Assembly (NCBI GenBank): GCA_014529385.2
Contig: CM043967.1
Location: 134,551,182 to 134,615,181 of the forward strand
Direction: 5' to 3'
Length of the DNA: 64,000 nt
Source: Adiantum capillus-veneris
Lineage: Eukaryota; Streptophyta; Polypodiopsida; Polypodiales; Pteridaceae
The notes under the pieces: generated by a model
Databases searched by the model: none
Seen by the model: the letters and a program-made list of their open reading frames with translations, nothing else
Told to the model about the DNA's origin: nothing
Position numbers and translations under genes: made by a program
In this document: one piece after another, positions 53,157 through 61,669 of the stretch
Numbering within the stretch: the first letter of the stretch is position 1
How the letters are laid out: each line of letters starts with the position of its first letter

Positions 53157-55408
53157 TGCTTCTTCTTTTTCTCTTGTTGTTGTTTACCTTTGTTCTTGGA
53201 TTCTTCCTTTGGAGTTGGCTCTGCTCCTTTGGTGAACTTAACTGATTGACTTTCACCTTCGTATTTGATAAGCACTGATTTAGAACTCCAGTCAATCATT
53301 GCATTGTATTGCTTCTGCCATGGTTGTCCTAGCAATAATGGATGTTGTGTAGCTTCGTCTTCAACCACGTAAAACATATGAGGATACACATACTCGTTAA
53401 TCTGTATATGTAAAACTGTGCATCCGACAGTTTTGATTGAATTCTCAGAGTAACTCTTTAACTCTTGCTTGGCAGTTTGTAATTTAGTGTCATTTTTCAA
53501 TTGTCTATACAAACTGAGTGAAAGTAGGTTAGTTTGAGCTCCTGAATCCAATAGTGCTCTGGCTTTGATTTGGTTGGTTCCTACTTTGCATTCAATGATG
53601 GGTTCTTCTTTGTCATTATCCATTTCTGTTATACTGGCTGCGTTTATTTGTATTGCTCCTTCATTGCGCTGTTTCTGACGCAGTAGTCTTCTTTTCTCCA
53701 TTCTTTCCTTCGCCTCGGCTTGCACTTCCTCCACAATCTTTTTCTTTTTCTGGACACGCAACTTTTCTTGATGTATTTTGAGAAGCATGTCTTGGGTTAG
53801 CGGCAAAAGATACTTTTTAACTCTGCATCCACTAATCCAATTGGGCATTTCTTCTCCGTCTAATGTAGCAAGCTTGACGGCTCCACTTGGTGATAGATCT
53901 TTAATCACCAAAGGTCCCATCCCTCGCTTTTTAAGCTTCTTAGCATGCTGTTTCAGAGTGTAAACTAGGACATAGTCCCCAACCTTAAACTCTTTAGTCC
54001 GCACATGCTTATCAAAAAATTCCTTTTGTCGCCTTTTTTGAGCGTAGATAGAAGCTACTGCTTTTAGGCGAAGCTCGTCTAGCTTTTCCAGGTCATCTAT
54101 TCTATCAGAAAGCTCGTCCTTAACACAATCTTCCGCCTTTACTAGCATTAGGAATTGATTTTTTCCTCTTATTCTAGGCATCGGATTGGTTCTAACCCCC
54201 TTTGTTTTTCTCTTTGCTCTATAGCGTTTCTGGCGTTGTTTAGTTTGGTTTGGAAAATCATAAAATCGGACATCCGTTATAGTTTCTTCGTTTCCGCTTG
54301 AATTGTCCGTTGACTCGTTGTCTACTTCATTTCCCCACTCTGGATGATCGGGAATGTCGTGAAACACCTCTTCTTCATCTTCCTTTTCCAGTGTATCGTT
54401 CTTTTCAGTTTCTTTTTCGAGTACAGTTCTCAACATGAAGTACGGAACCACGTCGTACCCGTCCTTGTCGCAAAATTTTGTTGTGGGACCATCCGGAATT
54501 GCACAAACATCTAGCGTTTCTAGAATGTGTGTCCATTCTAATGGTTCAAGCGTGTCCTCTATAAAGGGTTCTCCTATATAAGTTTTGTCTTCGATAGCCC
54601 TTTCTAAAATATATTCTTCTCGCCTCAGACTTCCACATTTCGAGGCTCCACACATCCATAACTCCTTGGGCTTACCTAACCAAGCTGGAAATTCGGATCC
54701 CGCCAAAGTAGCTGAATCAAACTCCTCTACCCGTGTTCGGTTCACATCTTTGTAGCTATGGTCTCTCAAGTTCACACGTGTAGTGGTTTCCATATTTCTC
54801 AGGTATATGTGATCGTAGCCCCAATCCTGGACCATTTTCAATTGTCTCATGAATGGTCTTCCCAGTATGATATCATAGTTATTCTCCTTGCCAAAATCGA
54901 CAATAGCAAAAGTATGTTCATATTCAATGCCGCAAGAAGTCACTACGACTTTCTCTAATAACCCCATAGGTTTCTCCATGTGTCCATCTGCTAATTGGAG
55001 TTTCAACCTAGTCTTCCTTATTGCTGGTTTCCCCCATTTTTTCCAGATTTCTTTTGTAGCAATGGCTACCCCAGCTTTGCTGTCTAGTATTGCCATTGTG
55101 TTCACTCCTTGGAATTCAATTGGTAAGGTTGTATTCCCCTCTTCACCTTCGCAATACTCTCCAACCTTGTTTAAGGGTACAGGCTTAGCGTTCTTTTGTG
55201 GTTTGCTCAGCTCTTGTATACCCTCTTGCAGTCTTGATGTTGGGTCTTTTATCCCAAATTTCTCCAAGCATTTTCCTACAGTGGTCCACATATGTGGTCT
55301 TAGCCTCAAAAGCTTAGCTAGAGTGATAGTGCATGTCACTGGAGTCCATGACTTTTTTTGATGAGATTCTTCGTGATGGAAGTGCTCTAATCTCGGATTT
55401 TGCTTCAT
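53093..55408 (-). CDS. Gyp-1 polyprotein: protease 1, integrase C-terminus, protease 2
   Basis: One open frame of 771 codons. Residues 78-203 are the first retropepsin (NKVGEYCEGEEGNTTLPI, ILGRPFMRQLKMVQDW), with Asp-Ser-Lys at 109-111 where Asp-Ser/Thr-Gly is expected. Residues 204-410 form an acidic region. Residues about 411-546 are the integrase C-terminal region (LDELRLKAVASIYAQKRRQK, FKVGDYVLVYTLK, WISGCRVKKYLLPL). Residues 601-715 are a second retropepsin with intact DSGAQTN at 621 and LLLGQPWQKQYNAMIDW. RT, RNase H and the integrase DDE core are absent, yet the frame stays open. It overlaps the gag frame by 95 nt in a different frame, so a frameshift would be needed to make a fusion. 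Confidence 0.85.
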   Translation of the reverse strand: MKQNPRLEHFHHEESHQKKSWTPVTCTITLAKLLRLRPHMWTTVGKCLEKFGIKDPTSRLQEGIQELSKPQKNAKPVPLNKVGEYCEGEEGNTTLPIEFQGVNTMAILDSKAGVAIATKEIWKKWGKPAIRKTRLKLQLADGHMEKPMGLLEKVVVTSCGIEYEHTFAIVDFGKENNYDIILGRPFMRQLKMVQDWGYDHIYLRNMETTTRVNLRDHSYKDVNRTRVEEFDSATLAGSEFPAWLGKPKELWMCGASKCGSLRREEYILERAIEDKTYIGEPFIEDTLEPLEWTHILETLDVCAIPDGPTTKFCDKDGYDVVPYFMLRTVLEKETEKNDTLEKEDEEEVFHDIPDHPEWGNEVDNESTDNSSGNEETITDVRFYDFPNQTKQRQKRYRAKRKTKGVRTNPMPRIRGKNQFLMLVKAEDCVKDELSDRIDDLEKLDELRLKAVASIYAQKRRQKEFFDKHVRTKEFKVGDYVLVYTLKQHAKKLKKRGMGPLVIKDLSPSGAVKLATLDGEEMPNWISGCRVKKYLLPLTQDMLLKIHQEKLRVQKKKKIVEEVQAEAKERMEKRRLLRQKQRNEGAIQINAASITEMDNDKEEPIIECKVGTNQIKARALLDSGAQTNLLSLSLYRQLKNDTKLQTAKQELKSYSENSIKTVGCTVLHIQINEYVYPHMFYVVEDEATQHPLLLGQPWQKQYNAMIDWSSKSVLIKYEGESQSVKFTKGAEPTPKEESKNKGKQQQEKKKKQWQPKFLYNWIALRRGTLNIG

Positions 55409-56492
55409 ACTCTCCTAAGTATGAAGGTAAGGTATTCAGTGAATGAGGTTTGCTCTCCATTGTTCTAACAGAGCCCCCATCTCCCCAGTAAGATTGCAAA
55501 TCCAAGTCCACTGGAGATCCTGCCTCAAATTCCACTATGGGAGGATTCCTGATGTCCTTTTCCCAATTTGTTTGATTAGCTTGGCAACTTAGCTCGTTTG
55601 CAAAGTTTGCCTCTCTCACTTGTTTCCAAAATTCATTGTAATCCTCCTCTCTTCCGTAAGACCTCTGTATGACTGGATGAAAACTCTCTGTTTCCTGATC
55701 GGTTGTGTTCAATACTATGCGGTCATCCTTGTGTGTATTTTCAGGCTTTTGTGCACTCGCAGTCTTTTCAGCTACCCGTGAAATGATAGTCTCTTGCTGA
55801 ATTGGGTTTTCCGTTCCACAATTCATTGTTTCTCTTGGTGGTTCTAATAAGGCTTGTGCAGTCTCGATCATTCTCTGGCACATTTCAAGTCTCTGCTTTT
55901 CCAATTCCGCGTTTGGGTATGTCATCCACCTCTGTTCTTGTGTTTGGTTGTTCTTTAACCTAGCTTCGTAAGCTCTCATCAGTGCGTCCAATGGTTCGTG
56001 TACTTTGTCGACTAGCACTGATCCCCCTGAGCTTAATCTCGTTGTCTCTTTGATACTCTTTTGTTTTGTTCTTTCCGGGCTCATCTCTCGTTTCCCGTTT
56101 TGACTCTCAAGTTTTTCTAATCTATCTTTAGTTTGCTTTAGTTCCTCAGCTAGAATAGCGTCTTCACGTTCTTTTCTCAACTTCATGCGTGCTTTTCTAG
56201 CTTTCCATGTGTTTCTCTGACTCTGCGGTCCTTGACTAACCACTTCAGTCGCTAACTTTCCATTCTCAGGTTCTCTAGTGGTTTTCTTAGCTTGAGCTCT
56301 AGTAACAACTTGCGTTGGTATCAGAGTTTCATTTTCAGACCCACTGCTGGTAGGAATAATTTCTAGCATATTCAATGTCGTCTTTGGCACTTTGTTTGGA
56401 TTCTTTGAACAATCCTCAATGAAGTGAGTAACCCCACACTCAGTGCAATAAGCGTTAATTCTAATGATTTCCGTATGTGGACAAACATTCAT
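55314..56492 (-). CDS. Gyp-1 gag, nucleocapsid part
   Basis: A 392-codon segment in the same frame as the upstream gag ORF, separated from it by one TGA and 11 codons. Counting the readable codons after the stop, it has two zinc knuckles with short CX2CX3HX4C spacing: CYKCGGDHLMNVC just before the ATG, and CTECGVTHFIEDC. A long charged, Gln/Glu-rich and partly helical region follows (KLRKEREDAILAEELKQTKD) and then FWKQVREANFANE and YWGDGGSVR. Its end overlaps the pol frame. This is the RNA-binding and linker part of the gag precursor. Confidence 0.75.
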   Translation of the reverse strand: MNVCPHTEIIRINAYCTECGVTHFIEDCSKNPNKVPKTTLNMLEIIPTSSGSENETLIPTQVVTRAQAKKTTREPENGKLATEVVSQGPQSQRNTWKARKARMKLRKEREDAILAEELKQTKDRLEKLESQNGKREMSPERTKQKSIKETTRLSSGGSVLVDKVHEPLDALMRAYEARLKNNQTQEQRWMTYPNAELEKQRLEMCQRMIETAQALLEPPRETMNCGTENPIQQETIISRVAEKTASAQKPENTHKDDRIVLNTTDQETESFHPVIQRSYGREEDYNEFWKQVREANFANELSCQANQTNWEKDIRNPPIVEFEAGSPVDLDLQSYWGDGGSVRTMESKPHSLNTLPSYLGEYEAKSEIRALPSRRISSKKVMDSSDMHYHSS

Positions 56493-56525
56493 CAGATGGT
56501 CACCTCCACACTTGTAGCAGGGTCC

Positions 56526-57881
56526 TCATACTGGTCTTGGTCCCACTTGATTCGTCCTTTGTGGATAGGATGGTCTTTGTCCTGTTAACCCTCCATGAGC
56601 TATGAACATCAATGTTCTTGCATCCAAATTGTATCTCTCTTCATCAGAAGCACTTGTAACTGTTGGTATTCCAACATTCCCAATCATGCCCCATGGTTCT
56701 GGTTGTTTGGGTTCTTCTGGTGGGTAATACACAGTTGGTGACATGTGTGCACCAGATTCTTCATAATAGGCTTGAACAGGCACTAAGGCTTGTTCTTCTT
56801 GATTCTCTAAGGTTGGTGCATATCTAATGCCCAATGGTCTTGCTCCTGGTAAAGGTGGTTGTTGTCCCAATACCGATTGTGGTCTTTCTATCCCCATAGG
56901 TCCTGGTACATTTCCCGTTGGGTATCGAGGTACTGGATGTACCTCAGGTGGTGCTAATTGAGCAGGAGGTGCATACTGACGCTCCCTTACATACCCTTTG
57001 TTGTAATAGCACTCCTCTGTCGGATGGTTTGTCCATTTTTGTTCAATCGCACACCATTTCAGTGGTTTTGGCAATGGTTTTTGGTATGGTGCCATCCGTT
57101 TTAGAGCATCTTCTATCATTTGCTCTACATTTGGCATGGTTGTTGTTTGAACATTCTTTTTAGTGGTAGTCTCGCTCGCTACGGAGGAAGAGCTACTGGA
57201 TGCAAAATCTGTATCTGCTGACACCTCTCCATAAACCGTACAGTTATCCACTAAGTACAATGCTTCTCTCGTTACTTGCTTGAAACTTGTACAAGCTTTC
57301 AAGTGCAAGTCCTTCTTGAGAGTGTCGTTTCTCAATCCTTCAATAAAGAGAATAGATAGTCTGTCATCTTGTGGTCGTTCACGTAATGGACATCTCTCAA
57401 TGTATTGTTTGAAGCGAAGTGAAGCTTCCTTCACTTTTTCGTGTTCTCTCTGTTTAAAAGCATATATTTGTGAGACCGTATTGTGCTTAATCCCTCGTTT
57501 TGAGAATTCCTCAGCAAACTCTCTTAGCAAATGGTCAATGTCATGGAATCCCCCTCTGTTCAGTGGTTGAAACCATGTCAATGCCGTACCTTCTAGAGTA
57601 AGACCAAATCCCTTGTATTGTGTATGGAAATATGTTATCTGCTCAGCTCTTAAGACTTGCTTAAAGAGTGACACATGTGCATACGGATCTCCTGAACCAC
57701 CGTACTTCTTTGGCATACTCTTGGCTACTTGAGATGGTCTCATACGTCTATGGTCTGCTACCAATCTCATTGCTCCTGTGTCCTGGCTAAAGCTTTCTCT
57801 AGCATCATGGACTTCATGGGTTACCCTTGTCGGTTCCCCTGCCCTGAATCTACTACTAGGAGGTAAATGTGATGGTTCCAC
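56526..57881 (-). CDS. Gyp-1 gag, capsid part
   Basis: 451 codons with the retrotransposon-gag domain at about residues 50-215: MPKKYGGSGDPYAHVSLFKQ, GLTLEGTALTWFQPLNRGG, EHEKVKEASLRFKQYIERC and LSILFIEGLRNDTLKKDLH. A Ser run and a Pro-rich region follow. It forms virus-like particles in the cytoplasm in known gypsy elements. It is in frame with the unknown ORF upstream (TGA at 57933-57935) and the nucleocapsid ORF downstream (TGA at 56526-56528). Confidence 0.85.
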   Translation of the reverse strand: MEPSHLPPSSRFRAGEPTRVTHEVHDARESFSQDTGAMRLVADHRRMRPSQVAKSMPKKYGGSGDPYAHVSLFKQVLRAEQITYFHTQYKGFGLTLEGTALTWFQPLNRGGFHDIDHLLREFAEEFSKRGIKHNTVSQIYAFKQREHEKVKEASLRFKQYIERCPLRERPQDDRLSILFIEGLRNDTLKKDLHLKACTSFKQVTREALYLVDNCTVYGEVSADTDFASSSSSSVASETTTKKNVQTTTMPNVEQMIEDALKRMAPYQKPLPKPLKWCAIEQKWTNHPTEECYYNKGYVRERQYAPPAQLAPPEVHPVPRYPTGNVPGPMGIERPQSVLGQQPPLPGARPLGIRYAPTLENQEEQALVPVQAYYEESGAHMSPTVYYPPEEPKQPEPWGMIGNVGIPTVTSASDEERYNLDARTLMFIAHGGLTGQRPSYPQRTNQVGPRPV

Positions 57882-57932
57882 TTCGAACCTTGGACTTGGA
57901 GTGGTATATGTGGGGATTGGAACTGCACTACC

Positions 57933-58910
57933 TCAATTCGTATCCATTGACTCTCTGGAATGTAATGATCCCATTGGTCCGGGCTTTGAGTATTGAGGTT
58001 GACTGAAAGAGTCAGCAACCTGAGTTCTTTGTCCTCCTGTTGTCATTGGGTTTTGTACTCCATTTGTTGGTGTTGGTCTTTGTGAGCTAGAAGTAACATA
58101 ATACTGATGTAGTGGTCCCCCAAAGTATGTATATCCTTCTAATTCTTTCTTGCCCATTGTTGAGTATTGCCTCCCATACTTGTCGTCAGCGGAAATTTTC
58201 ACTTCCGATCCCTTTGTGTAGGTAAAAACATAAAGTCTTTTTTGGTCTGTCAACTCTCCGGTGTAGGGTTCTTCACATCTATAATAGAGATCTTGCTCCC
58301 CATTATTATATTTGTATAGCCCCACATAGATGTTATCAGTGTTGATCCTTGTAGTTTCATTCTCTCTTCTTAACCTCGCATCAGGGAAGTTCATTATTGG
58401 TGCTTTCTCCTTGAGTTCTTCATCTACTTTGGCTTTGGTGCCCATCAATCCCCACTTGTCCACAATGTTAGGGTTTAGGACTACCAAGTATATGGTACCC
58501 TCGTCATCTAGATATCTATCTCCACTATAGCTCACAGGCACTAAGTCCTTGAACTCACTAGGTCTATCTTCTATCTTTACACAATAGCGGTCCATTCCAT
58601 CTTTGTAGATCTTGGCACCTTGCTCATTGTCGTACTGATATTTTATGAACAATAGGTTCATTGTGGTGGAAGGGTTTGATGGTCCTACTGCCATATTTTC
58701 TCTATTGTTCAGGTTCAAGTGTTCCAAGTGTTCGGTGAAAATCTCGTAAGAGCTCTCCAAAGAAGTATCAGAAACACTTCCTTCAAAGATCGGCTCTAAT
58801 GGTTGCACCCAACTTTGGTTTACACTTCCCTCGGTTGATATGAAACTTGCTTGTTCCCCTTGTTTTGGTTGGTTATTCTGGAGATTCCTACCCAATCTCA
58901 AATTCATCAA
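57933..58910 (-). CDS. Gyp-1 ORF of unknown function upstream of gag
   Basis: 325 codons in the same frame as gag, ending in TGA 17 codons before the first gag ATG. The first 80 residues are polar. Residues about 85-270 look like a compact alpha/beta domain rich in Tyr, Asp and Lys (YQYDNEQGAKIYKDGMDRYC, IYLVVLNPNIVDKWGLMG, NIYVGLYKYNNGEQDLYYRC). The end is Pro/Gln/Ser-rich. There is no signal peptide, membrane segment or recognised motif. Ogre elements also carry an extra ORF before gag, but I cannot show homology. It could be an N-terminal extension of the gag precursor if the TGA is recent. Confidence 0.6.
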   Translation of the reverse strand: MMNLRLGRNLQNNQPKQGEQASFISTEGSVNQSWVQPLEPIFEGSVSDTSLESSYEIFTEHLEHLNLNNRENMAVGPSNPSTTMNLLFIKYQYDNEQGAKIYKDGMDRYCVKIEDRPSEFKDLVPVSYSGDRYLDDEGTIYLVVLNPNIVDKWGLMGTKAKVDEELKEKAPIMNFPDARLRRENETTRINTDNIYVGLYKYNNGEQDLYYRCEEPYTGELTDQKRLYVFTYTKGSEVKISADDKYGRQYSTMGKKELEGYTYFGGPLHQYYVTSSSQRPTPTNGVQNPMTTGGQRTQVADSFSQPQYSKPGPMGSLHSRESMDTN

Positions 58911-59074
58911 TTCCCCTAAAGGACTTTAACTTTTCCGTCTCGGCAATTTGTTTTCCCAAGTTTTTGTGGTCAGAATTGATCCAAACTGATTGATACTTGG
59001 TCAATTGTTTAATCTTGTCAGTTGGACAAATTCTGTTTCATCAAGTGAGAATTTTGTTGTAGTTATGCTGAAAA

Positions 59075-59793
59075 AGACATTATTCGCATATGATGTCTTT
59101 TTTCACAGATTTGGACTATTTTGGTTATGCTCACTCTCAGTAGCCCCCTTATGCTCTGTCCACTCACAAAATTCAGTTTGAACTCTGTTTAAGCAAGTTA
59201 TGGCTGATTTAGGCTTTCCTTGGCAATTTTCCGCTTTTGACTTGTTTTGGGTCAATTGTGATCCAAATGGGATGAAACTTGAAATATAACCTCTAGACAG
59301 CTATTAAAATGGATCTGTGTTGGCAAAGTATGAAAATATGTCCAAAATTAGGTCAAAGACATCATACGCGTATGCTGTCTTTTTCATCAATTTGGGTCAA
59401 GACTTGATATTTATGCTTTCTACAGTGTTTGTAACAATCTTGTCAGGTCAGATATCAAAAATAAGCAGTGGATGTGCTAAAAGACATTATACGCGTATGA
59501 TGTCTTTTGTCCCAGATTTTGACTATTCTTGGTTTTAAGCCTTCTCCAATGTTTATAATTGAATTTCAAGTGTTTTTGTCAGGTTTGAATGTAAAAACAA
59601 GATCTGAATCCAAAATTTCATGTTCTTTGCGTTTCTTGGGCTCCGACTTGTCTTTTTGGGTTTCTTTGAGTGTTAATGCTCTTGTTTTAAGTTGAAATTA
59701 GGGTATAACCCCCCTTTTGAACACTCTGGTAAAGTCAAAATTTCTGTTTTGGTCTCTGTTCGGTCATTTAGACATCATACGCATATGATGTCT
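59075..59793. repeat. Gyp-1 palindrome array in the leader
   Basis: Four palindromes of the Gyp-1 type lie at 59075-59098 (degenerate), 59357-59380 (one mismatch), 59482-59505 (one mismatch) and 59770-59793 (one mismatch, GCAT centre). Spacings are 282, 125 and 288 bp, the same pattern as the array after pol. They lie between primer site and the first ORF, so arrays bracket the gag-pol block. Confidence 0.9.
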
Positions 59794-60310
59794 AAAGTTG
59801 CAGATTTCCAGTTTTTTGGCACAGTATCCTTCCTAAAGCTTTCTCAAGTGCTCAGCAGCTCCCAGATACACAGAAAATTTCTCTGACTTTTGTTTATTGC
59901 AAGTTTCACTACTAACTCGACGGTTTAGTGATCTAACATGCAATCAACCATATCAAGCAAATACTCCAATGATTACTAGCTCCAGATCAGGATCAAATGA
60001 AGTCCTACCTAAGCTATTCCTAATCATAAAATGGATTTGGTAATTGTGATTTTAAAGAGATCCACTGTCACTCACGGACTAGCAAATTCTTCTTCTATCA
60101 ACAACTACTCAATACCAACAAAACAACAAACAAATCTAAGCTAAACTAAAAATACTGTCAACACGGAAGACCCAGGAATACCCCACTTCCTAGTATCTCT
60201 CAAGATCTTCGGAGTCCACCACTCCTAGATCTTTTCTAACTAAAGTATACAAAGTAGTTTATACGACTCACCTCGTAGGATTAGTCTAAGGTCACCTACT
60301 TAGGGCTCTC

Positions 60311-60329
60311 GTCCCCGACAGCGGCGCCA
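60311..60329 (-). promoter_or_regulatory. Gyp-1 primer binding site
   Basis: Minus strand TGGCGCCGCTGTCGGGGAC lies 2 nt after the 5' LTR end. It is the same class as in the LARD-like element (two mismatches in 19). Confidence 0.9.
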
Positions 60330-60331
60330 AA

Positions 60332-61269
60332 TGTTAAGGCGGTTACGCCGCTAGCGGAAGCTAAATAGCGAGAACTCAACCAACAACAGAATTTGTCAGA
60401 CGAGGACGGAGCTTGACCCGCAGGCGCATGGAAACAACTAGGTGGGTGTCAAATCACCTACTCGACCTTCTAATGACAATCACTACTAAGAAAATCAAAT
60501 CTAAGTTCTAAAATACGCAAGTGACTGAAATCCGTACTAAGAACGAATGCTATACGAAACAGGATCTAGAATCATTGAATCGATCTCAAACTCAAGGGCA
60601 AGTCTATACACTAGGTAAGAACAACACCCTAAAGACTTGAACTGCAAAATCAACCTATAACCACTCCGTGCGGTAAACGCGTATGAAGACAGGCCAAAAA
60701 ATATAGGTGACCGAAACTTGACCCCGATGGTGCTAATGCGTAGCTCTACTCGTTGTGGTTCTATAGATATGCTGCACGCTCAATTCCGACACACGAGTTG
60801 GAAGAAAACTCACACCGAAGCTCGTAGGAACTTACCACACATAGAAGCCGATAGCGCGCACTCTTGGTATCTGTGCGTAGCTCTCGCCGTTGCTAACACA
60901 ATGGCGGTGTTGCTTCTCCCAATGGAGGCTCCGTAGCTCGCGTAGCAAGTAGATAAGACTCTCTCTCTCTCACTCTCTCTCAGACACAGTCACGGCGCTC
61001 AAAAACTCACTTTGATTAATAATCTGCCTCCTTTAGGTTACAAAAACTTTGGCTTATATACCTCAGCCTTGGAGGTGAGAACATCTCTAACTAATTACAT
61101 CAGCAAGTGAAATTACTTCGGGATTACAAGCTGGAAACTCAATTGAGTCCCGTTACTTAATGAATGGCTCAAATTAAAATTAATGTCGGAAAGACATTTA
61201 TTACAATCAATCCTTACAAAATGATGAGTGTGAGCAAAATGGTGGATGTGATCCTCTGCTGGCTGAACA
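60332..61269 (-). repeat. Gyp-1 5' LTR
   Basis: 938 bp, minus-strand start TGTTCAGCCAGCAG, end CCGCCTTAACA. The TATA box GGTATATAAGCC in minus orientation is at about 61051-61062, and the CT-rich stretch at 60958-60980. The half-palindrome ACGCGTATGA lies at 60687-60696. It differs from the 3' LTR at only a small number of positions, so the insertion is fairly recent. Confidence 0.9.
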
Positions 61270-61274
61270 AATGG

Positions 61275-61669
61275 CTTCAAACATGACATATGGACTCTTG
61301 CTGATGAGGTAATCACATCTGGAATGACAAAGCTTCCCTTCCATGCCAAAAAGGTCCATTAGACATCCTACGCGTAGGATGTCTAATTCATCATTTTTAC
61401 TCCCTGACCACACAAATGGTTTGCTGATGTGTATGTGAATGTGTTGTGCAAGTTTCATGAGATTTGGACAAGATTTGGTAGGTCAATGGCCCATTATTGC
61501 CTCTATGCCTTAACTTTGCGTTTTTCCATGCATATGAGGTCAAATCTGATCCAAATGTGATGAAACTTGGTGTAGGGCTTGCAAATGTCATTCAGAACAT
61601 GTGCATGACAAAAATTGTTGGGTTTTGTTCCAAAAAGTTCCCTTGAGACATCCTACGCATAGGATGTCT
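61275..61669. repeat. Gyp-2 palindrome array, right part
   Basis: Palindromes of the Gyp-2 type lie at 61361-61384 (perfect) and 61646-61669 (one base off at the centre), 285 bp apart. With Gyp-1 and one AATGG removed, the distance from the copy at 45203 to the one at 61361 is also 285 bp, which puts all four Gyp-2 palindromes in one register. Confidence 0.9.

Larger units (their letters stand above)
45402..61269 (-). mobile_element. Gyp-1, 15.9-kb Tat/Ogre-like gypsy element without RT
   Basis: Minus-strand element with 5' LTR 60332-61269, TGGCGCC primer site, leader, unknown ORF, gag, a protease/integrase-tail/protease polyprotein, spacer, ORF-X, polypurine tract and 3' LTR 45402-46338. 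The target duplication AATGG lies at 45397-45401 and 61270-61274. The insertion interrupts Gyp-2. No RT, RNase H or integrase catalytic core is present, so it is non-autonomous as found. Its unusual length comes from the extra ORFs and long spacers. Confidence 0.85.
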
